Assembly: GCA_900752065.1 (NCBI GenBank)
Contig: CAADTT010000066.1
Span: 1 to 27,288, forward strand
From: Lachnospiraceae bacterium
Lineage (GTDB): Bacteria; Bacillota; Clostridia; Lachnospirales; Lachnospiraceae
Direction of reading: 5' to 3'
DNA: 27,288 nt
Made by a program: the position numbers and the translations under genes. The notes beneath the pieces are model-generated. The model saw nothing but the letters and a program-made list of their open reading frames with translations. It was not told the origin of the DNA and did no database searches. Of this stretch, positions 22,589-27,288 are shown in pieces (the stretch's first letter is position 1; each line of letters opens with the position of its first letter).

Positions 22589-23278
22589 ATGGCGTTTGAT
22601 TTTAAGAAGGAGTACAAAGAATTCTATATGCCGAAGAACCGGCCTGAGATCGTAGAGGTTCCAAAGGCAAATTATATTGCTGTTCGCGGCAAGGGCAATC
22701 CGAATGAAGAGGGCGGGGCATATCAGCAGGCTGTCAGTATCCTGTATGCGGTAGCTTACACTCTGAAAATGAGTCACAAGGCGGATCATAAGATAGAGGG
22801 ATTCTTTGAATATGTCGTTCCGCCCCTGGAAGGGTTCTGGTGGCAGGAAAATGTGTGCGGTGTGGATTACAGCCGTAAAGAAACCTTTCAGTGGATATCG
22901 GTCATCCGGCTGCCTGATTTTGTTACCAGAGACGATTTTAACTGGGCGGTAGAGTCCGCCTCAAAAAAGAAAAAAATGGACTGCACCTGTGCGGAGTTCC
23001 TGGAAGTGGAAGAGGGGCTTTGTGTCCAGATGATGCATATCGGGCCCTTTGATGACGAACCGGAGACGGTGGCGCGGATGGATGCGTACCTTCAGGAAAA
23101 CGGTTATGAGAATGATATCACGGATACCAGACATCATCATGAAATTTATTTGTCAGGCGCCAAAAAAGCGGCGCCGGGGAAATGCAAAACGGTGATCCGG
23201 CATCCGATCCGGCGCATAAGATCCGGTGAACTTCAGTTCAGCACAGATGAGGGAGAGGAAGAAAGGGCGGTGGAATAA
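22589..23278 (+). CDS. GyrI-like small-molecule-binding domain protein
   Basis: The 229-residue protein is a stand-alone GyrI-like protein of the SAV2435/lin2189 type: FKKEYKEFYMPKNRP start, IEGFFEYVVPPLEGFWWQE (69-87), FQWISVIRLPDFVTRDDF, EEGLCVQMMHIGPFDDEP (around 141-158) and the HHHEIYLS block (183-190). Members bind hydrophobic cationic or polycyclic ligands, and some have been shown to hydrolyse cyclopropane-bearing DNA-alkylating antibiotics. The EGLCVQ and EGFWW segments that build the ligand pocket are intact. ATG 22589 follows AAGGAG (22574-22579). Its stop is immediately adjacent to the next ATG, so the two genes are cotranscribed. It may be a detoxifying enzyme rather than a regulator. 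Confidence 0.85.
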   Translation: MAFDFKKEYKEFYMPKNRPEIVEVPKANYIAVRGKGNPNEEGGAYQQAVSILYAVAYTLKMSHKADHKIEGFFEYVVPPLEGFWWQENVCGVDYSRKETFQWISVIRLPDFVTRDDFNWAVESASKKKKMDCTCAEFLEVEEGLCVQMMHIGPFDDEPETVARMDAYLQENGYENDITDTRHHHEIYLSGAKKAAPGKCKTVIRHPIRRIRSGELQFSTDEGEEERAVE

Positions 23279-23602
23279 ATGGCAACATCGAAAGAATTTC
23301 ATGATTATGTGGTGGACAGCCTTCAAAGAATAGGCGATGTTACGACCAAAAAGATGATGGGTGAATACTGTATTTATTATAAAGGCAAGCTGATCGGCGA
23401 TATTTGTGATAATTGTCTTCTTTTAAAGCTGACAGAGTCAGTCTTGCGGCTGATGCCGGAGGCGGAAAGAGCTTATCCGTATGAGGGCTCCAGGACACTG
23501 ATGGCAGTGGTAGATGATGTGGAAAATATAGAGCGGATGCGGGAGGTTCTGGATGCTATGGTTGAGGAACTGCCGGAGCCGAAGAAAAAAATGAGGAAAT
23601 AA
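23279..23602 (+). CDS. TfoX N-terminal domain protein
   Basis: The 107-residue cytosolic protein is the N-terminal half of TfoX/Sxy only: MATSKEFHDYVVDSLQRIGDVTTKKMMGEYCIYYKGKLIGDI is split by the family's conserved KMMGEY and YYKGK motifs, followed by LLLKLTE. It has no C-terminal TfoX domain. Full-length Sxy acts with CRP in competence, but stand-alone N-domains are widespread in Clostridia with no established role. The ATG touches the preceding TAA, so translation is probably coupled to the GyrI-like gene. The basic KKKMRK tail ends the protein. Confidence 0.82.
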   Translation: MATSKEFHDYVVDSLQRIGDVTTKKMMGEYCIYYKGKLIGDICDNCLLLKLTESVLRLMPEAERAYPYEGSRTLMAVVDDVENIERMREVLDAMVEELPEPKKKMRK

Positions 23603-23816
23603 CAGGAAGCTCCTTCTGTGAGGTTGATGGATGAGCCTTGTTTGTCAGATATGAGATTACCTTAAGCTTAAGGATGCAGTGATAGGGGCAAAACGATAAA
23701 AGCCAGAGTAGTAGCACACCCCAGTTTCTACTACGATTGATGTCCCGGGCTTGCTAAATAACATACTAAGAAGGAGCGGAAACCATATTTTTTCTCAACT
23801 TGGATATAATATACGA
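23603..23816. other. Intergenic region with palindromes
   Basis: CCTTAAGCTTAAGG (23660-23673) is a perfect 14-bp palindrome. GTAGTAG (23708-23714) and CTACTAC (23728-23734) are inverted repeats in a structured stretch bounded by AAAGCC and GGGCTT. No T run follows, and no gene is visible. It marks the border between the 21008-23602 group and the toxin-antitoxin-like pair. Confidence 0.4.
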
Positions 23817-23845
23817 TTGACATTGGTTCGGTTAACCGATATATT
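23817..23845 (+). promoter_or_regulatory. Promoter with palindromic operator, XRE/nucleotidyltransferase pair
   Basis: TTGACA (23817-23822), 17 bp, TATATT (23840-23845). The spacer contains TCGGTTAACCGA (23828-23839), a perfect 12-bp palindrome ending right at the -10, a classic autorepressor position for an XRE antitoxin. Confidence 0.75.
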
Positions 23846-23866
23846 ATAGAAAAGGAGGGAAAGCTG

Positions 23867-24448
23867 ATGATTGTGAATGATTTGCTTGAAAAAGAAAATA
23901 TGTCGAGATATCGCTTAAGTAAAGAGAGCGGAGTTGCCATGACCACCATTACAGATATTTGCAGTGGAAAAGCGGATCTTGATAAATGCGCAGCTGGAAC
24001 TTTGTATAAGATTGCTAAGGTTCTTGGCGTGACCGTTGATTCAATACTGGAAAATAATAGGGCAGACAAGGTGGATTACAGATACTCTTTTGAGACTTTT
24101 AAGAGCAATACTTGCCATCATGTAAAGGATATGGGTGATATAGATTTTATTATCGAAACTCTTGAGGCAGATGAAATACGGAAGCTTTATGAACGCAGGT
24201 GGTATAGAGAGGCATTATATCTGTTGGCAATGATTGATTACCTGTCCAGGATGAATAGTTTGCCCCTTTGCACAAATTATAATGATATTCGTGCTCAGAA
24301 GCTTGAAAAACCATACTTTTCTGCAGGCGTTGTTGTGTCATATGCTGCGACCGGAGATGAAAGTATAAAAGAAAAGGCGCTGGCGAACGCTATACCTGAA
24401 TTCATGCGATTCAATATCGTTGAAAGCGAGGTGCGAAATGTCTGCTGA
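23867..24448 (+). CDS. XRE-family antitoxin-like protein
   Basis: The 193-residue protein has an N-terminal XRE helix-turn-helix (about 3-62: MSRYRLSKESGVAMTTITDI then LYKIAKVLGVTVDSIL) and a C-terminal helical domain of about 100 residues without a recognised family, presumably the toxin-binding part. ATG 23867 follows AAGGAGGG (23852-23859). Its stop lies 11 nt inside the next gene, the tight coupling usual in toxin-antitoxin pairs. The promoter carries a palindrome it could bind. Base composition is more AT-rich than in the genes to the left, suggesting acquisition. Confidence 0.8.
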   Translation: MIVNDLLEKENMSRYRLSKESGVAMTTITDICSGKADLDKCAAGTLYKIAKVLGVTVDSILENNRADKVDYRYSFETFKSNTCHHVKDMGDIDFIIETLEADEIRKLYERRWYREALYLLAMIDYLSRMNSLPLCTNYNDIRAQKLEKPYFSAGVVVSYAATGDESIKEKALANAIPEFMRFNIVESEVRNVC

Positions 24449-25151
24449 TAAGCCTTTTACAAAAGAAAATCTGGATGGCTATCTGAAGGAGTTGGCAAAG
24501 GAATTCCGTAAGAAGAACGGTACCAGGATGCCAGCGGAGATCATCCTGATTGGCGGTGCGTCCATCCTTATAAATTATGGCTTTAGAGAAATGACTTATG
24601 ATATGGATGCAATTATTAAATCATCAGGAGCAATGAAGGATGCGATTAATACAGTAGGAGACAGACTTGGGCTTCCGTATGGTTGGTTAAACACAGATTT
24701 TATTAATACAAATTCATATACACCAAGATTAGTGGAACATTCAAAGTACTATAAGACTTTTGCTAATATTCTTCAGATAAGAACTGTATCAGCTGAATAT
24801 TTGGTAGCAATGAAGCTTATGGCAGGCCGTCAGTATAAGAATGATTTGTCGGATATTGTAGGTGTGTTGAATGAGCAGGAAGAACGAAATGAACCTTTGA
24901 GTTTTGAAATCATTCAGAAGGCAATCATCGATTTGTACGATTCTTATGATAAGATTCCAGAAGATTCCAGAATCTTTATCGAAGCTGTTTACAAGAAAGA
25001 AGATTTGCATGCATTTTACAAGCAGTGCAGAGAACTTGAACAGGAAAATAAAGATGTTTTAGTTGGATTCCAGGAAGATTATCCGGGCGTGCTCAATGGC
25101 GATAATCTTGCCGATATTTTGAAAGCTGCAAGAGATAAAAAGCAACAGTAA
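24438..25151 (+). CDS. Nucleotidyltransferase, AbiEii/DUF6036-like putative toxin
   Basis: The 237-residue protein has a nucleotidyltransferase core: ILIGGASIL (36-44, GG at 39-40), then FREMTYDMDAII (49-60) with the two metal-binding aspartates Asp55 and Asp57, then YLVAMKLMAGRQYKNDLSDI, the helix seen in AbiEii/MNT-type enzymes. In type IV-like systems such enzymes add nucleotides to tRNA and are countered by a DNA-binding antitoxin. ATG 24438 overlaps the XRE gene by 11 nt. The catalytic residues are intact, so the enzyme is probably active. A role in phage defence or element stabilisation is inferred. No terminator is evident after it. Confidence 0.78.
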   Translation: MSADKPFTKENLDGYLKELAKEFRKKNGTRMPAEIILIGGASILINYGFREMTYDMDAIIKSSGAMKDAINTVGDRLGLPYGWLNTDFINTNSYTPRLVEHSKYYKTFANILQIRTVSAEYLVAMKLMAGRQYKNDLSDIVGVLNEQEERNEPLSFEIIQKAIIDLYDSYDKIPEDSRIFIEAVYKKEDLHAFYKQCRELEQENKDVLVGFQEDYPGVLNGDNLADILKAARDKKQQ

Positions 25152-25250
25152 GATAGATTTAAGGTCTGTTCGGCGAACGAAAAATAGCGTGAAATCAAGG
25201 AAAAACGAGATAAATTGTGGGTTTACCGGAATAAAACAGGAGAAAAAATT

Positions 25251-25388
25251 ATGATTCGAGTGCTTTTTTGCTGCCACGGCAGTATCTTGAGAAGTCTTGA
25301 AAAAGCCAGTAAAATCAATGGTTTCACGGCGGGGAAAGGCACTTACTACACCACTATTACCCCATTTGGATTTGGGTTAGTGCTCTGA
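25251..25388 (+). pseudogene. 5' fragment of low-molecular-weight tyrosine phosphatase gene
   Basis: A frame with a good AGGAG site (25238-25242) reads MIRVLFCCHGSILRS, the N-terminal P-loop of LMW phosphatases (C-x5-R-S, Cys8 to Arg14), then diverges into 30 unrelated residues ending at TGA 25388. An intact gene with the same start (MIKILFICHGNICRS) lies at 26628. The shared CTGCCACGGCA occurs at 25271-25281 and 26648-26658. I read this as the host gene's original 5' end, cut off by an inserted element. Confidence 0.65.
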
Positions 25389-25542
25389 TATGACTATGAA
25401 AAAGTTTTTGTATTATCGTAGAATTTTGAAAGTTATTTTGTTATGATATTAATTGGGCAGACGCTTTCTACCCAATTCAAAAAGAAAATGCGATAAAAAA
25501 TCTAACTGTATATACAAGCTGTAAAATAAAGAAGATGAAAGA
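25389..25542. other. AT-rich leader region with inverted repeat before RhuM-Doc gene
   Basis: AATTGGG (25451-25457) and CCCAATT (25471-25477) form a 7-bp hairpin. TTGAAA (25426-25431) lies upstream with TATTAA or TTAATT as poor -10 candidates, so the hairpin would fall at the transcription start. I see no gene. Together with 25152-25250 this is the non-coding gap after the nucleotidyltransferase. Confidence 0.35.
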
Positions 25543-26472
25543 ATGCCTATGATGAAGGAAAATAAAATTGTTATTTTTGAAACGGCGGATAAAAGTATTT
25601 CATTACCTGTTTCTGTAAAAAGTGACACTGTTTGGCTAAGTGCAAATCAAATGGCTGTACTTTTTGAAAGAGATGAAAAGACAATCAGAAAACATATTAA
25701 TAATGTTTTTTTAGAAAAGGAAGTTGAGAGAGAAAACAACACGCAAAAAATGCGTGTTGATGGAGTAAAGCAGACTGTCCCTTTTTATACATTGGATGTC
25801 ATTATTTCCGTTGGATATCGGGTGAAATCAAAACGTGGTGTAGAGTTTCGCCGTTGGGCAAATTCCGTATTAAAGGAATACATAATTAAGGGATATGCCG
25901 TAAATCATACTCGTATGAATCAGTTAAATGAGGTAATACGGGTTATGAAAAGAGTAGAAAATAGCCTTGATACAAAGCAAGTATTGACTGTGGTGGAGCG
26001 ATATAGTCAGGCATTGGATCTGTTGGATGCATATGACCATCAAAATATGATGCGTCCAAAAGGCAACCGGGCAACCTATATTTTGACATATGAAGAATGT
26101 AGAAAAGTAATCGACAGTATGAAATTCGGTGATAGCAGTTCATTGTTTGGTAGTGAAAAGGATGATTCCTTTGCAGGAAGCATTGGAGCAATTTACCAAA
26201 GTTTTGCAGGAGAGGATTTGTATCCGACATTAGAAGAGAAAGCAGCAAATTTGCTGTACTTCATAACGAAGAACCATAGCTTTTTCGATGGAAATAAAAG
26301 GATTGCGGCTACCATGTTTTTATATTTTCTGGATAAAAATGGAGCCCTGTTCAGGGATGGAGAAAAATTGATTGATGATCATACTCTTGTGGCACTTACT
26401 ATTATGATAGCGGAATCTAATCCGGAAGAAAAGGAAATGATGATAAGTGTTATAATGAATTGTATAAAATAA
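25543..26472 (+). CDS. RhuM-Doc (Fic family) fusion protein
   Basis: The 309-residue protein has an N-terminal RhuM domain (about 15-130: TVWLSANQMAVLFERDEKTI, FYTLDVIISVGYRVKSKRG, FRRWANSVLKEYIIKGYAVN) and a C-terminal Fic/Doc domain with the catalytic loop HSFFDGNKR (245-253). The K in place of G at position 252 is the Doc-type variant; Doc is a kinase that phosphorylates EF-Tu, whereas NGR-type Fic proteins AMPylate. No adjacent Phd-like antitoxin is seen, and the N-terminal half may act in regulation or targeting. ATG 25543 is used, but ATGs at 25549 and 25552 are possible because the ribosome site is weak. The gene is AT-rich and probably horizontally acquired. Confidence 0.85.
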   Translation: MPMMKENKIVIFETADKSISLPVSVKSDTVWLSANQMAVLFERDEKTIRKHINNVFLEKEVERENNTQKMRVDGVKQTVPFYTLDVIISVGYRVKSKRGVEFRRWANSVLKEYIIKGYAVNHTRMNQLNEVIRVMKRVENSLDTKQVLTVVERYSQALDLLDAYDHQNMMRPKGNRATYILTYEECRKVIDSMKFGDSSSLFGSEKDDSFAGSIGAIYQSFAGEDLYPTLEEKAANLLYFITKNHSFFDGNKRIAATMFLYFLDKNGALFRDGEKLIDDHTLVALTIMIAESNPEEKEMMISVIMNCIK

Positions 26473-26516
26473 TGTTTTTACGCTACCATTTACTATACCA
26501 TTTGCCCGTGAACTTG

Positions 26517-26546
26517 CGTAGAATTACATAGAAATGCGTAGGTTTG
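26517..26546. repeat. Three 10-bp tandem repeats near insertion end
   Basis: CGTAGAATTA, CATAGAAATG and CGTAGGTTTG follow each other at 10-bp spacing, about one helical turn, so a protein could bind the same face three times. They lie between the RhuM-Doc stop and the phosphatase start. AAGCCT (26580-26585)/AGGCTT (26603-26608) then forms a short hairpin. They fit recombinase arm sites, by inference. Confidence 0.4.
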
Positions 26547-26627
26547 GGGCAAAAAGCAAAATTGAAGAAAAGTGCCCAAAAGCCTGAAATATCAAGGTTT
26601 GTAGGCTTATGAAAGGATATATTCAAG

Positions 26628-27080
26628 ATGATAAAAATACTTTTTATCTGCCACGGCAACATCTGCCGCAGCCCCATGGCCGAATACGTCTTCAAGTCCA
26701 TGGTAGCCACCCGCGGCATTTCAGCGGATTTCTTCATTGATTCTGCTGCCACCAGCACGGAAGAGATTGGAAACGGCGTTCACCACGGCACGCGCCGGAA
26801 GCTGAAGGAGGAAGGAATCCCGTGTGGAAACCACCGTGCAGTGCAGATGCGCCGTTTGGATTATGAAAAATATGACTATCTGATCGGAATGGATACCTGG
26901 AACATCAGGAATATGCTCCGTATTCTGGGTGGAGATCCGCAGAAGAAGGTATACCGGCTTCTGGATTTTTCAGATAATCCAAGAGATATTGCGGACCCTT
27001 GGTATACGGGAAATTTTGATGTTACTTATGAGGATATTGTGGAGGGGTGTCGGGCGTTCCTGGATTTTTTATATCGATAG
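26628..27080 (+). CDS. Low-molecular-weight protein tyrosine phosphatase
   Basis: The 150-residue cytosolic enzyme has the P-loop CHGNICRS (8-15; nucleophile Cys8, Arg14) and the general acid in DPWYTGNF (Asp123), so the active site is complete, and the length is typical. It removes phosphate from tyrosine, or in some bacteria arginine, residues. ATG 26628 has an AAAGGA site upstream. The first codons and the upstream sequence may come from the inserted element, since an alternative start with a better ribosome site lies at 25251. No cognate tyrosine kinase is in the window. Confidence 0.92.
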   Translation: MIKILFICHGNICRSPMAEYVFKSMVATRGISADFFIDSAATSTEEIGNGVHHGTRRKLKEEGIPCGNHRAVQMRRLDYEKYDYLIGMDTWNIRNMLRILGGDPQKKVYRLLDFSDNPRDIADPWYTGNFDVTYEDIVEGCRAFLDFLYR

Positions 27081-27288
27081 TGTGATACTTGGAAACAGTG
27101 CAGCAAGCGTGAGCCACGAGAAGTTTTGAAGAATTTGAAATGGATGAAAGAAAACAGATCAGGTTTTCTATAGCCCCATTATGAATTATAACAGTTTTGA
27201 AAGGTAAAAAAAATTCGCACAAAATGTGCTGATTTCATGTGGATTCCTAAAAGATGGTGTAAAATATAAGAAAAACTTTTTCGCAGAG

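Larger units (their letters stand above)
25271..26658 (+). mobile_element. Putative integrase-less insertion at LMW-phosphatase 5' end
   Basis: The segment is bounded by CTGCCACGGCA (25271-25281 and 26648-26658), within matching starts of two phosphatase reading frames. Near both inner ends is a similar motif, ACTATTACCCCATTTGG (25353-25369) and ACTATACCATTTGCC (26492-26506), and the right end carries three 10-bp repeats. The cargo is one RhuM-Doc gene. No recombinase gene is present, so it would be a deleted remnant or mobilised in trans. Boundaries are approximate. Confidence 0.45.

Overview
The window looks like chromosomal DNA of a gut-type Clostridia, most likely Lachnospiraceae (Blautia/Dorea/Mediterraneibacter-like). 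The evidence is the rpsL-rpsG-fusA-tuf cluster with Gram-positive S12 features, strong AGGAGG ribosome sites with GTG and TTG starts, consensus sigma-A promoters, and the gene families present (DUF4179 anti-sigma, DUF134-NifX fusion, M60-like peptidase, RhuM-Doc). The genus is inferred from protein style, not from a marker search.

Layout. 1-1030: repeats, a RAYT-like (REP-associated tyrosine transposase) gene with a broken HUH motif, and two GTTAC-ended palindromic elements. 1129-5920: streptomycin operon (rpsL, rpsG, fusA) and tuf with its own promoter and terminator. 6040-10939: a YgjP-type metallopeptidase, an ECF sigma/DUF4179 anti-sigma pair, a DUF2007 membrane protein, and an ABC exporter pair. 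11146-13971: NUDIX hydrolase, Cof-type HAD phosphatase, a small unknown protein and a lipoprotein DNA/RNA nuclease. 14194-17905: secreted M60-like metallopeptidase and a sodium:amino-acid (NSS) symporter. 17990-20323: AraC-GyrI regulator, a second large GTTAC element, then a DUF134-NifX fusion gene under a 16-bp perfect inverted-repeat operator. 20324-20922: decayed DNA with a truncated XRE regulator. 21008-23602: WYL regulator, ClbS/DfsB-like protein, GyrI-like protein and TfoX-N protein. 23817-25151: XRE/nucleotidyltransferase toxin-antitoxin-like pair. 25251-27080: a broken 5' copy of a low-molecular-weight tyrosine phosphatase gene, a RhuM-Doc gene, and an intact phosphatase gene.

The strongest unexplained signal is a family of small structured elements. 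Two large copies (899-1030 and 18870-19014) share architecture and a 16-nt linker (14/16 identical), but their stems differ in sequence while staying complementary. Both have GT(T/A)AC-type inverted ends and 8-bp flanking direct repeats (8/8 and 7/8 matches). A 30-bp hairpin at 858-887, also flanked by a 7/8 direct repeat, looks like a solo derivative that has replaced the C-terminus of the RAYT-like gene.

Other notable points are a possible genotoxin-resistance operon combining two families known to include cyclopropane hydrolases; internal ribosome sites at the domain boundaries of two two-domain regulators; operator-like palindromes placed exactly on four promoters; and an integration scar in the phosphatase gene. 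No rRNA, tRNA or CRISPR array was seen.
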